36,635 bases of DNA, taken from assembly GCA_003222635.1 (NCBI GenBank), contig QHWQ01000326.1, positions 1 to 36,635 on the forward strand, read 5' to 3'. A program made the position numbers and the translations under genes. Under the pieces are notes generated by a model. It did not search any database. It was not told the origin of the DNA and was given only the letters and a program-made list of their open reading frames with translations. Origin of the DNA: Acidobacteriota bacterium. Lineage in GTDB: Bacteria; Acidobacteriota; Vicinamibacteria; Vicinamibacterales; UBA2999. This document shows positions 24,250-31,930 of the stretch, piece after piece (positions within the stretch are counted from its first letter, which is position 1; each line of letters opens with the position of its first letter).

Positions 24250-24945
24250 CTAGTTCGTCTTCGCAGGCGCGGGCGCAGCGGCCTTCGGCGGCACCGCGGG
24301 CTTGGCCGCCTTCGAGCCAGGCTTCGGCTTCCACGTCCCCCAGACCTTGTTGTTGTTGTTGTCCGGATCGTCATCGAGCAACTGGTAGCGCTCGTGGCAC
24401 TCGTCGCACGCGACGTCGATGCGCTCGCCTGCTTCGGCCAGCGCGTCCGCATCGTGCTTCTTCGCGGCGATGAGCGCGATGTTGGCCGCCTCGGTGATCT
24501 CACGCGCCTTGCGGGCGAAGTCGGCGCGGAACGCCGCTGGAATTTCGCCGCCGACGCAGCGCTTGCGGCCCGCCATCATCGCGACGTTCGGCGTCTCCGC
24601 CAGTTCGACCGCCGCCGCGATCACACGGTTCCAATCGTCCTCGGTCTGCGGACGGAACTCGTGCACGCCTGTTTGATCGGTCACCGTTGCGACGGCGTTC
24701 CAGACACCGGCCGCCGCCGGCATCATCATGTAGTTCATGACGTCCTTGAGGTAGGCCTTGTCTGCTGACGGCGTCGTGGGACCGGTCGTGTCGGTGGCGA
24801 CCGTCGTCATCGCCGGCGCTCCCGGCAACGCGCATGGCGGCTGGTTCAGCGTGTCGGTTGTCCCGCCCGGTCCCTGCTGCGCCGTGACGACCACGCCCAG
24901 GAATACCGCCAGGCTGATCGGAAAAATCCACTGGAATATCCGCAT
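24250..24945 (-). CDS. Secreted cytochrome c'/c556-like protein
   Basis: A 231-residue exported protein with a signal sequence (MRIFQWIFPISLAVFLGVVV). It is mostly helical, with a single heme site CDECH (Cys180, Cys183, His184) near the C-terminal end, the position expected in the four-helix cytochrome c' class. A Met-rich stretch (NYMMMPAAAGVW) in the first helix could give an axial or pocket residue. The tail after the heme helix is Pro/Ala/Lys-rich. It would need the Ccm machinery encoded at the left of the window. It is the first gene of the pair with the cupredoxin-like protein. The ATG at 24945 is chosen to open the signal peptide. Confidence 0.82.
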   Translation of the reverse strand: MRIFQWIFPISLAVFLGVVVTAQQGPGGTTDTLNQPPCALPGAPAMTTVATDTTGPTTPSADKAYLKDVMNYMMMPAAAGVWNAVATVTDQTGVHEFRPQTEDDWNRVIAAAVELAETPNVAMMAGRKRCVGGEIPAAFRADFARKAREITEAANIALIAAKKHDADALAEAGERIDVACDECHERYQLLDDDPDNNNNKVWGTWKPKPGSKAAKPAVPPKAAAPAPAKTN

Positions 24946-25083
24946 CGTCAGTCCTCCGGAAGACACGCGCATCATAGCGCAGCCATTACGTTTCGACGGA
25001 TCGAGTCCGTGGAAAATTCTAGTGCAGGGAGACGAAACAGCAGTCTGAAGAGTTCCTGAACAGCGCGTCAGAAACGCCCGACC

Positions 25084-26013
25084 TCAATCCGCGACGACCG
25101 GCGTCGCCGCCTTCTCGTTGACGTGCAGACGGAACACGTCTGGACGGGCGTAGTGGCCGACGACGTCGAAGTCGTACTTGCCGCGGGCAATCTCGCCGGG
25201 ATCAATCTCGGCGGTGAGAATCACGTCCTCATTGAACACGGGACCGGCGAGCACCTGACCGAGCGGCCCGATGATGGCGCTGCCGCCGCGCATGATCACG
25301 GTGCTCGGATCATTGCCCTGAACGGCGGCATAATCCGCCGGGCAGTCCGCGCGCCGGAGATGCTGACACGCGGTAAGCACGAAACAGCGTCCCTCGAGCG
25401 CGACATGCTGCATGGTCGCCATCCAGGTATCGCGATCATCCGCGGTTGGCGCGCAATAGAGCTGGATGCCCTTCGCGTACATCGCCATCCGCAGGAGCGG
25501 CATGTAGTTCTCCCAGCAGATGACGGCGCCGAGCTTTCCGAGCGGCGTGTCGAAGACGGGCAGCGTCGATCCGTCGCCGAAGCCCCAGATCACGCGCTCC
25601 ATCGCCGTCGGCATCAGCTTGCGGTGCTTGCCGAGGAAAGTGCCGTCCGGCGCGAAGAACAGGATCGTGCAGTACAACGTGCCGATGTCGCGCTCGATGA
25701 CCCCGATCACCAGGTGGACGGCGCTTTCCTTCGCGCTCCGCGACAGGTGCTCGGTGGCCCAGCCAGGAACGTCGATGGCGGAGTCAAAGTACTTGCGGAA
25801 GTCATCGCGCCCCTGAGGTGTGCGCAGGCCGACGCGGGCGCCGAAGTCGAGCCCCTTCGGATACGCCGAGACGAACGCTTCGGGAAAGACGACGAGCGTG
25901 GCGCCCTGCCTGGCCGCATCCGCGGTGAGATCACGGACTTTGGCGAGCGTCGCCTTCGGTTCGAAGACGACGGGTGAGTTTTGAACGACTGCCGCGGTGA
26001 ATCGACTCGACAT
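25084..26013 (-). CDS. Nitrilase-family carbon-nitrogen hydrolase
   Basis: A 309-residue enzyme of the nitrilase superfamily, nitrilase branch, which converts nitriles to carboxylic acids. The catalytic triad is complete: Glu45 in [14 protein letters not shown], Lys132 in [18 protein letters not shown] and Cys166 in [14 protein letters not shown]. The HRKLMPT and CWEN blocks are typical of true nitrilases rather than amidases. Whether the substrate is aliphatic, aromatic or a cyanide-type compound is not readable here. The ATG at 26013 fits the family start ([11 protein letters not shown]). It is divergent from the gene at 26049 with a 35-base spacer and appears monocistronic. Confidence 0.92.
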   Translation of the reverse strand: MSSRFTAAVVQNSPVVFEPKATLAKVRDLTADAARQGATLVVFPEAFVSAYPKGLDFGARVGLRTPQGRDDFRKYFDSAIDVPGWATEHLSRSAKESAVHLVIGVIERDIGTLYCTILFFAPDGTFLGKHRKLMPTAMERVIWGFGDGSTLPVFDTPLGKLGAVICWENYMPLLRMAMYAKGIQLYCAPTADDRDTWMATMQHVALEGRCFVLTACQHLRRADCPADYAAVQGNDPSTVIMRGGSAIIGPLGQVLAGPVFNEDVILTAEIDPGEIARGKYDFDVVGHYARPDVFRLHVNEKAATPVVAD

Positions 26014-26048
26014 TCGACGCGACCGCGAGCAGTATAGGCGGAAAGACC

Positions 26049-26393
26049 ATGAAACCACTGCTGTTGCATCTCATCGCGCTCGGCATCGCGGCCACCGCGC
26101 TCGCGCAGACCAACGACAAGGACAAGGCAGTCACACTCAGCGGAACGCTTCGAGGCGGACTCATCGCCATCGGCGGCGAGAGTACCGGCTGGAAAATCGA
26201 GTACCGTGACGCGAGCGGACAGCATTCCGTGGAGGTGGAGCTGCCGCGCGATGTCCTCGCGCGCGCCAAGAGCGGCGCGACGGTCAAGCTGACGGGAACT
26301 TATGTGACCCGGGAGTACGTCGAGCGCGGATCCGTCCGCATCTTCCGTGTCACGAAAATGGAGGAAACCGCGCCCCCCAAACCTCAGCGGTAG
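26049..26393 (+). CDS. Small exported beta-rich protein, unknown
   Basis: A 114-residue protein with a signal peptide ([19 protein letters not shown], cleaved before QTND) and a small beta-rich domain: [20 protein letters not shown], then [20 protein letters not shown] and [19 protein letters not shown]. The pattern of short strands with GxxVxLTGTY resembles an OB-fold as in small periplasmic proteins, but I cannot name a family. It has a Shine-Dalgarno-like GGCGGAAAG and is divergent from the nitrilase gene. Confidence 0.7.
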   Translation: MKPLLLHLIALGIAATALAQTNDKDKAVTLSGTLRGGLIAIGGESTGWKIEYRDASGQHSVEVELPRDVLARAKSGATVKLTGTYVTREYVERGSVRIFRVTKMEETAPPKPQR

Positions 26394-26424
26394 GCTGGCA
26401 CACCAATTGAACTTGTTGCTGGGC

Positions 26425-26685
26425 ATGAGAAGGCCGCCCGCCCAGAGTCAACCCCGACGTCTTATCCGCTGGATCTTCCAGCGGGGAAATCAGCGCCTCA
26501 CGTGCCGCGTCGATCAGCGGCCCGGCGATCACGCCTTCACGCTGGCGCTCGTTCCCCACTCGAACGTTGGTGCCGGGATCGCGGAAACGTTCACGAGCGC
26601 GTGGAGCGCGTTCCGCCGCCACGCGATCATTGCGTCCGAGCTGCGTCGTTCGGGCTGGACGCTTGCCGCGTATACCGCGGACTGA
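26425..26685 (+). CDS. Small soluble protein, 86 residues, unknown
   Basis: From the ATG at 26425 the frame reads RRLIRWIFQRGNQRLTCRVD, then HAFTLALVPHSNVGAGIAET and a C-terminal helix RRHAIIASELRRSGWTLAAY. The regular alternation and the position 19 bases before the zinc-ribbon gene argue for a real gene. The frame is open further upstream, so the start is not certain. I do not recognise a characterised family. Confidence 0.5.
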   Translation: MRRPPAQSQPRRLIRWIFQRGNQRLTCRVDQRPGDHAFTLALVPHSNVGAGIAETFTSAWSAFRRHAIIASELRRSGWTLAAYTAD

Positions 26686-26704
26686 GATATCGGAGGACCA
26701 GCCC

Positions 26705-26890
26705 ATGCCCCTCTTTACCTTCGCGCCCCCGCCGACGCCGCAGCACACGCCGTCCCCCTGCCCGGTCTGCCAGTCGGATGAAGGGGTGCCGCTGTACGCG
26801 ACCTCACGCTCCCGGTACTATCGCTGCACCTCGTGCCGCCAGATCTGGGCGCACACGGACAACGAGCACCCTTCGCCTGCCGCGGCCTGA
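26705..26890 (+). CDS. Zinc-ribbon protein, 61 residues
   Basis: A small protein with two Cys pairs, CPVC and, 20-odd residues later, CTSC in YYRCTSCRQIWAH, the pattern of a zinc ribbon. The N-terminus is proline-rich (MPLFTFAPPPTPQHTPSP). The ATG at 26705 has GGAGG upstream. It probably binds one zinc ion; its role is unknown. It ends directly beside the stop of yceI on the other strand. Confidence 0.65.
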   Translation: MPLFTFAPPPTPQHTPSPCPVCQSDEGVPLYATSRSRYYRCTSCRQIWAHTDNEHPSPAAA

Positions 26891-27309
26891 TCAGGCCCTT
26901 GCGGGGACGGCCTGCAGCGACAGGCTGATCTTCACGTCATCACCGACGAGGAACCCGCCGGTTTCGAGCGCGGCGTTCCAATGCAGTCCATAGTCTTTCC
27001 GGTTGATCGTCGTCTCGGCTTCGAAGGCAATCCGTTCGTTGCCCCATGGGTCCTTCGCTTTACCCAGAAATTCCACGCCGAACGCAGATGCGTGTCGCGA
27101 TCCTTCTCGCTGGTGTCGATGCTCGTCGCCTGAATCGTGACGTTCACCGAGGAGTTTTCCGGACGCGCCTCGTCGTACTGAATCGTCCCTGCGAAATCCG
27201 GGAAGCGGCCGCGGACTTTCGTCAGCAGGTGACGCACCTGGAAGGTCACCTCGGAATGCGCTTTATCGATGTTGTAGGTCGTCGTCTTCGTTGCCGTTTC
27301 AGTCGTCAC
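26891..27309 (-). pseudogene. YceI-family protein, interrupted by a deletion and frameshift
   Basis: YceI proteins are lipocalin-like beta barrels that bind long isoprenoid or amide lipids. The first part (27309 down to 27076) reads TTYNIDKAHSEVTFQVRHLL, TKVRGRFPDFAGTIQYDE and DRDTHLRSA. The second part, in another frame from about 27076 to the stop at 26891, reads EFLGKAKDPWGNERIAFEAE and RKDYGLHWNAALETGGFLVG. The section that normally joins them, about 44 residues with DFFDVE-type sequence, is absent at 27076. The GTG start overlaps the stop of the VOC gene (GTGA), so it belongs to the marR operon. As written neither part could form the barrel. No signal peptide is present, so the intact gene encoded a cytoplasmic form. 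Confidence 0.85.
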
Positions 27310-28208
27310 GAGTTGCTCCTTTGCATCAGTCGCACAGTGATGCCCGATCGATCGGTAATCAGGTAGTCGTCTTTGTCACGGCGGACGTCGAAGCCCGCCG
27401 TCGCGGCGTTGCCGGACGCGGCGGCGACGTCAGTTGCCGCCGGCAGCCGCAGCTCCCATTCGAGCAGCCGCGCATCGTCTGCCGCCGCGGCGGACGCACC
27501 CGCGGCCCACGTGTTGGTGCCGACGTGATGGTGATACCCGCCCGCCGAGAAAAACAGCGCGCCCGAATAGCTCCACACGACCTTGTCAAAGCCGAGCGCT
27601 CGCTGGTAGAACGCCTCGGCCTCGTCAAGCGTGTGCACGTGAAAGTGCACGTGCCCGATCGCGGTCCCCGACGGCATGCCGGTCCACGGATCGTCACCCG
27701 CGGCAGCAATGAGCGATCGCAGGTCGAGCGGGTCGGTCGCCATCGCAATCTCGCGCCCGTGCATCTTCCACCCGGCGCGAGGACGGTCCGCGTAGACCTC
27801 GATACCGAGGCCATCGGGATCGTTCAGGTAGAGCGCTTCGCTGACCAGATGGTCGGCGGAACCTGCGTATGCGCCGACCTCCGCGAGATGCGCCACGAAC
27901 CGCCCCAGCGCTGCTCGATCGGGCAGCAGAATCGCGAAGTGGTAGAGACCGACGCGTCCACCCCGCGGCACCGGCCGCGCACCACGGCGCTCGTGCAGCT
28001 CGATGAGCGGCCAGCCGTCCCGCGCTCCGAGAACCGCAACGCTCCCCTGCTGATCGAGTACGCCGAAGCCAAGCACGCGCGTGTAGTACAGGATTGACGC
28101 GCTGAGATCGCTGACCTGCAGCCGCACACGGCCAATGTGGGCCTCGTCAGGAAGCCGATACCCGGCCGGTTGAATGCCGACGGGCTGGGTCGTCGTTGTC
28201 GTTGTCAA
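27306..28208 (-). CDS. VOC-family ring-cleaving dioxygenase-like protein
   Basis: A 300-residue protein with two vicinal-oxygen-chelate modules: HIGRVRLQVSDLSASILYYT with GLYHFAILLPDRAALG, and IGHVHFHVHTLDEAEAFYQ with FSAGGYHHHVGTNTW. The second module has a metal set of His (GHVHFHV), His (YHHHVG) and Glu (LLEWELRLP). This layout matches CatE/MhqA-like catechol or hydroquinone dioxygenases. The start is a TTG at 28208 that overlaps the marR stop (TTGA), and yceI overlaps the end. The context of a MarR regulator directly upstream is the same as for the quinone-responsive MhqR/MhqA pairs of Firmicutes, so an aromatic or quinone detoxification role is a good inference. Confidence 0.85.
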   Translation of the reverse strand: MTTTTTTQPVGIQPAGYRLPDEAHIGRVRLQVSDLSASILYYTRVLGFGVLDQQGSVAVLGARDGWPLIELHERRGARPVPRGGRVGLYHFAILLPDRAALGRFVAHLAEVGAYAGSADHLVSEALYLNDPDGLGIEVYADRPRAGWKMHGREIAMATDPLDLRSLIAAAGDDPWTGMPSGTAIGHVHFHVHTLDEAEAFYQRALGFDKVVWSYSGALFFSAGGYHHHVGTNTWAAGASAAAADDARLLEWELRLPAATDVAAASGNAATAGFDVRRDKDDYLITDRSGITVRLMQRSNS

Positions 28209-28684
28209 GATTCCTTCACCCCGCGCCGGCGGACCGCCGCCAGCAGCGAAATCAGCTTGCGCAGCTGCGGCTCGTCGAGGTGGCCGATCTGCTCGCTGTG
28301 AATGGCGTCGATCTGCCGCTCGATGTCGGTGAGGAGCGCCAGGCCGGCCCGCGTAATCCTCGTCACGACGTACCGCCGATCCTCGCCGCCGCGCTGCCGC
28401 GCGATCAGCTTCGCATCCTCGAGTCTGTCGAGCAGTCGCGTCACGTCGGGCGCCTGCCGCACCAGCCGCTCGGCGATTTCGCTGCGGCACAGCCCCTGCG
28501 GCTCCGACCCTCGAAGGATCCGCAGCACGTTGTATTGCGTGACGGTGATCCCGTGCGGCTTCAGCGCAGCCTCGAACGCATGTTCGAGCACGGCGGATGT
28601 GCGCACGATGCTGACGAGGGCTTCCTCTTTCAGGCTTCTGAACGGTTTGTGCTGCTTCAGCTCCGCCTGGAGTTCCGACGCCAC
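28205..28684 (-). CDS. MarR-family transcriptional regulator
   Basis: A 159-residue winged helix-turn-helix repressor: LKPHGITVTQYNVLRILRG, CRSEIAERLVRQAPDVTRLL (recognition helix), DRLEDAKLIARQRGGEDRRY (wing) and helical dimerisation ends. MarR proteins usually repress their own operon and release DNA when they bind phenolic ligands or are oxidised; a single Cys in this protein (GLCRSE) could serve as a redox switch. The GTG start at 28684 is predicted to coincide with the transcription start of the promoter at 28691-28719, so the mRNA may be leaderless. An inverted repeat between the promoter boxes is the probable operator. Co-transcribed with the VOC and yceI genes. Confidence 0.92.
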   Translation of the reverse strand: MASELQAELKQHKPFRSLKEEALVSIVRTSAVLEHAFEAALKPHGITVTQYNVLRILRGSEPQGLCRSEIAERLVRQAPDVTRLLDRLEDAKLIARQRGGEDRRYVVTRITRAGLALLTDIERQIDAIHSEQIGHLDEPQLRKLISLLAAVRRRGVKES

Positions 28685-28690
28685 ACCGAA

Positions 28691-28719
28691 ATAATACGTG
28701 TGATAACACGCACTGTCAA
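28691..28719 (-). promoter_or_regulatory. marR promoter with embedded operator
   Basis: On the minus strand TTGACA (28719-28714) and TATTAT (28696-28691) are separated by exactly 17 bases. The spacer contains the inverted repeat CGTGT-TATC-ACACG (28710-28697), suited to binding a MarR dimer that would block RNA polymerase. Only six bases separate the -10 box from the GTG start. Confidence 0.8.
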
Positions 28720-28980
28720 GGCGGATCGGTGAATTCTGTAATCAACAGTGTGCGATCCAGTGACAGACACGCTCAGAGTAGGACACGAACGCTTTCCGTG
28801 ATTTCACTGGCAATTCTGCATGAAGCCTTCGGTGGCTTCCGAAGCTGCGTCCCAGCCTTAAACACCGCCGCACAGTTTTGTGCGTGCGCTCGCGGGAGCC
28901 GATCGCACGTAAGCATCTGATGAGGCATGAGTTGTCGCGATATGGCAGAGCGTGGCCGTTGAATTGCTCAACAGCACGCC
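28720..28980. other. Intergenic region between marR and the subtilase gene
   Basis: About 260 bases without a supported gene. The only structure seen is the small inverted repeat GTTGA-ATTGC-TCAAC at 28958-28972, 8 bases before the GTG start of the subtilase, where a ribosome binding site would be expected but none is found. No recognisable riboswitch. Confidence 0.4.
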
Positions 28981-30846
28981 GTGACTACCCCCCCATCACG
29001 CGTCGCTCTTACCGTCGGTGCACTTGTTTTCACACTGGTCTCGGCGTCGCACGCAGCGGCGGCCGACAAAGTGGACCGGGCGCTTCGTCAGGCGCTCCAG
29101 ACCAACGCCGATGGGACCCAGTCGGTCATCGTGTCCGTGAACCCGGGTTGCCGCCTCGGCATCCGCCAGGCGATCGAACAGCACGGCGATTCCATTCGCG
29201 CCGAGCATTCGCTTATTGACGCGGTCTCCGCCAGCGTTCACTCCGCGGACATCGAGACGCTGGCCAAGAGCGCCTGCGTCAAAGCGGTGTCGAGCGATGC
29301 GACCGTTCGCGCCGACGTTGCCGGCTCCTTCGATACCAACAGCGCGGTCCTCGACGCTTCCGCCATGTTGCTGTCGCCGAACGCGCCGAACACGCTTCGC
29401 GACACGCTCGGGCTGCCCCACATCGCGTCGCAGAACGCGTCGTTTCCGACGGGCGCGACCGGCGTCGGCGTGGCGATCATCGACTCGGGGATTCAACTGA
29501 ACGCCGACTTCATGGGGCGCATCGTCGGCTTCTGGGATTTCACTCACGGCGGGATCCCGATGATCCCGTATGACGACTACGGCCACGGCACGCACATCGC
29601 GGGGCTCATCGGCAGCAGCGGCAAGCTGTCGAATTACGAGTATCAGGGCATCGCGCCGGACATCAAGCTCGTTGGCTTGAAGGTGCTCGACGCGCAGGGC
29701 GCCGGCAAGACGAGCGACGTCGTCAGCGCCATCGAGTTCGTCATCGCGAACAGGGCGAAGCTGAATGTCCAGATCATCAACCTGTCGCTCGGCCATCCGA
29801 TCTTCTCGAGGCCTGAAGACGATCCGCTGGTCCAGGCGGTGGAGAAAGCGAGCCAGGCGGGCCTCTACGTGGTCGTCTCGGCCGGCAACTACGGCGTGAG
29901 GGCCGACGGCACCGCGGGCTACGCCGGCATCACGTCGCCGGGCAACGCGCACTCGGCGATCACGATCGGCGCCACTGACACGAACAACAGCACGAAGCGG
30001 CAGGACGACGTGGTCGCGCGGTACAGCTCGCGGGGCCCGACGTGGTACGAAGCGCTCCCGAAGCCCGATGTGGTCGCTCCCGGCACGCACCTGGCGTCGA
30101 ACGCGGCGATCGGCTCGACGCTCTACAACTCCGCGCTTGCCGCCGGGAAGATCAAGAAGGGCGACCCGTTGCTCGTCCTGAGTGGCACGAGCATGAGTAC
30201 CGCCGTCGCTAGCGGCGTCGTCGCGCTCGCGCTGCAGGCGCACAACCAGAACGGGTTGCACAAGCAGAAAGCGATCACGCCGAACTTCATGAAAGCGCTG
30301 CTCGAGTACAGCGCGATTCCGATTGCCAGCACCGATGCACTGACGCAGGGCACCGGCGAGATCAACGCCGCGGGCGTGGTCACCCTGGCGCGCGCCATCG
30401 ACACCTCGCGTCCACCTGGCTCGTGGTGGCTCGCCACCGGCGTGTCGAGCCGCTCGACGATCGGCAAGACGTCCTACGCGTGGGCGTCGAACGTGCTCTG
30501 GGGCGAGAACATCCTCTGGGGCGAGTCGATCTACTGGAACTCGCAGTCGTGGAGCCAGAACATCCTGTGGGGCGAGAACGTGCTGTGGGGCGAGAACGTG
30601 CTCTGGGGCGAAAACATCATCTGGGGCGAGAGCATCCTGTGGGGCGAGAACATCGTCTGGGGCGACAACCTCATTGGGATGACGAGCGGCACGAACGTGC
30701 TGTGGGGCGAAAACATCATCTGGGGCGAGCTCAGCGCCAGCAACATCATCTGGGGCGAAGTCTCGGGCAGCAACATCCTGTGGGGCGAGACAGGCATTGG
30801 CGGCGAGACCGTCGTCTGGAGTGACAGCAGTCCGAGCATCTTCTAA
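28981..30846 (+). CDS. Secreted subtilisin-like serine protease (S8) with C-terminal WGE repeats
   Basis: A 621-residue exported protease. The signal peptide (about 1-28, ending HAAAA) and an inhibitor-I9-like propeptide (SVIVSVNPGCRLGIRQAIEQ to about 115) precede the S8 catalytic domain with Asp168 (VAIIDSGIQ), His202 (DDYGHGTHIAGLIG), oxyanion Asn303 (VVSAGNYG) and Ser404 (LSGTSMSTAVASG). From residue 504 to 613 the protein is a Trp/Gly-rich repeat with consensus N-[IV]-[ILV]-W-G-E, twelve WGE/WGD units mostly six residues apart. Such tails are seen on subtilases of Acidobacteria, function unknown. The start is a GTG with no clear Shine-Dalgarno. The stop overlaps the next start by one base. 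Confidence 0.9.
   Translation: MTTPPSRVALTVGALVFTLVSASHAAAADKVDRALRQALQTNADGTQSVIVSVNPGCRLGIRQAIEQHGDSIRAEHSLIDAVSASVHSADIETLAKSACVKAVSSDATVRADVAGSFDTNSAVLDASAMLLSPNAPNTLRDTLGLPHIASQNASFPTGATGVGVAIIDSGIQLNADFMGRIVGFWDFTHGGIPMIPYDDYGHGTHIAGLIGSSGKLSNYEYQGIAPDIKLVGLKVLDAQGAGKTSDVVSAIEFVIANRAKLNVQIINLSLGHPIFSRPEDDPLVQAVEKASQAGLYVVVSAGNYGVRADGTAGYAGITSPGNAHSAITIGATDTNNSTKRQDDVVARYSSRGPTWYEALPKPDVVAPGTHLASNAAIGSTLYNSALAAGKIKKGDPLLVLSGTSMSTAVASGVVALALQAHNQNGLHKQKAITPNFMKALLEYSAIPIASTDALTQGTGEINAAGVVTLARAIDTSRPPGSWWLATGVSSRSTIGKTSYAWASNVLWGENILWGESIYWNSQSWSQNILWGENVLWGENVLWGENIIWGESILWGENIVWGDNLIGMTSGTNVLWGENIIWGELSASNIIWGEVSGSNILWGETGIGGETVVWSDSSPSIF
30490..30819 (+). repeat. Coding 18-base tandem repeat (N-x-x-W-G-E hexapeptides)
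   Basis: Within the subtilase gene, Trp codons recur at residues 507, 513, 530, 536, 542, 548, 554, 560, 575, 581, 591 and 601, each followed by Gly and Glu or Asp. The DNA unit is close to AACRTSCTSTGGGGCGAG. The central block of six units is uninterrupted; the last units are spaced by four-residue inserts (LSAS, VSGS). Confidence 0.9.
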
Positions 30847-31511
30847 TGGGCAAACTCTCATTCGTCGCAAACGGCGAAGACGCGGTGAGATCGATGCGTT
30901 CGGCGGATGCCCGCACACCTGACTGGAGAACCACGCTGCCGGAGCTGCAAGGGCCGCGCATCACCTTGCGGGAGCCGCGCGCCGGCGATGCAACCACGCT
31001 GTACTCGCTGCTCTCCACCGAGGACGTCGCGCGATTCATCTCGCCGCCGCCGCCCTCGGTTGAAGGCTTCGAACGCTATGTGACATGGTCGCAGCAGCAG
31101 CGCTCGGCGGGGCAGTACATCTGCTTCGCGATCGTGCCGCGCGGATCGAACGATCCGATTGGCCTCATTCACGTGCGCGCGCTCGGCCCCGGCTTCGGCA
31201 CCGCTGACTGGGGCGCGGCGATCGCGTCTGAATTCTGGGGCAAAGGCATCTTCACGGAGGCGGCGGAGCTCGTGCTCGATTTCGCGTTCGACGTGCTGCG
31301 CACGCACCGTCTCGAGGCGCGCGCGGCGATCTGCAATGGACGTGGCAACGGCGCGATGAAGAAGCTGGGCGCGGAGCGCGAAGGCGTCCTGCGGCACGCC
31401 TTCTTCAGGAATGGCGACTATCTGGACCAGGTGGTGTGGTCGATCCTGCACGAGGACTGGAAGAGACGCCGGCAGGACAAAGCCATCTGGGGATCGAGCG
31501 TCATCCACTGA
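30846..31511 (+). CDS. GNAT-family N-acetyltransferase (RimJ/RimL-like)
   Basis: A 221-residue acetyltransferase with ITLREPRAGDATTLYSLLST (first strand and helix of the GNAT fold), WGAAIASEFWGKGIFTEAAE (acetyl-CoA pyrophosphate loop region; G-K-G-I replaces the common RGxGxA-like loop), HRLEARAAICNGRGNGAMKK and LGAEREGVLRHAFFRNGDYL. This is the Ala/Ser-acetylating RimJ/RimL type, with unknown substrate. Its ATG overlaps the TAA of the subtilase (TAATG), so the two are transcribed together. The first 35 residues are a poorly conserved extension. Convergent with the DUF2277 gene. Confidence 0.88.
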   Translation: MGKLSFVANGEDAVRSMRSADARTPDWRTTLPELQGPRITLREPRAGDATTLYSLLSTEDVARFISPPPPSVEGFERYVTWSQQQRSAGQYICFAIVPRGSNDPIGLIHVRALGPGFGTADWGAAIASEFWGKGIFTEAAELVLDFAFDVLRTHRLEARAAICNGRGNGAMKKLGAEREGVLRHAFFRNGDYLDQVVWSILHEDWKRRRQDKAIWGSSVIH

Positions 31512-31532
31512 AGCACCCCGCTCACCCGCAGG

Positions 31533-31799
31533 CTACTGATACCGCTCGGCGGCTCGCGCCTTGGCGCGTGCCGCCCATTCCTCGCGGTCGCGCGGTTCCG
31601 CTGTCGTCACCAGCGAGTGAATCAGCCGGCGCGCCACCTTCGCCACATCGTCAACCGCGCGATCGAACGCGGCCGCGTTGGCCTTCGACGGCTTCGTGAA
31701 TCCTGAGAGCTTCCTGACGAACTGAATCGATGCGGCGCGGATCTCTTCATCCGTCGCCGGCGGGTCGAAATTAAACAGGGTGCGAATGTTCCGGCACAT
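31533..31799 (-). CDS. DUF2277 family protein
   Basis: An 88-residue protein beginning MCRNIRTLFNFDPPATDEEI, continuing RAASIQFVRKLSGFTKPSKA and ending in a basic helical tail (AARAKARAAERYQ). This is the DUF2277 family in full length, a small helical protein common in Actinobacteria, Proteobacteria and Acidobacteria with no known function. The ATG at 31799 coincides with the family start, so an upstream start at 31928 is rejected. The 131 bases between it and the TonB receptor start hold both promoters; no clear boxes are seen. Confidence 0.88.
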   Translation of the reverse strand: MCRNIRTLFNFDPPATDEEIRAASIQFVRKLSGFTKPSKANAAAFDRAVDDVAKVARRLIHSLVTTAEPRDREEWAARAKARAAERYQ

Positions 31800-31930
31800 A
31801 CCGTTGCATTCTAAATCCTCGCGGTCCTTGACACCGAACCCATGGGCGCGCAACATGGCGCCCGGCCCGAGCATCGGAGCGACCCACGCCCTCGTCATTA
31901 CGCGTCCAATTCTCTTCACGGAGCGCACCC

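Noticed and set aside
28729-28980. Possible riboswitch or small RNA upstream of the subtilase
   Set aside because: I looked for c-di-GMP and other common riboswitch patterns and found no consistent core; only a five-base inverted repeat is present.
30490-30819. Tandem repeat considered as a CRISPR array or intergenic satellite
   Set aside because: It is in frame within a complete gene, with a period of 18 bases and no unique spacers.
28996-30918. A 640-codon open frame antisense to the subtilase
   Set aside because: It is the mirror of a gene with a complete catalytic triad; the repeats in it (such as LAPQDVLAP) are only the complement of the WGE repeat.
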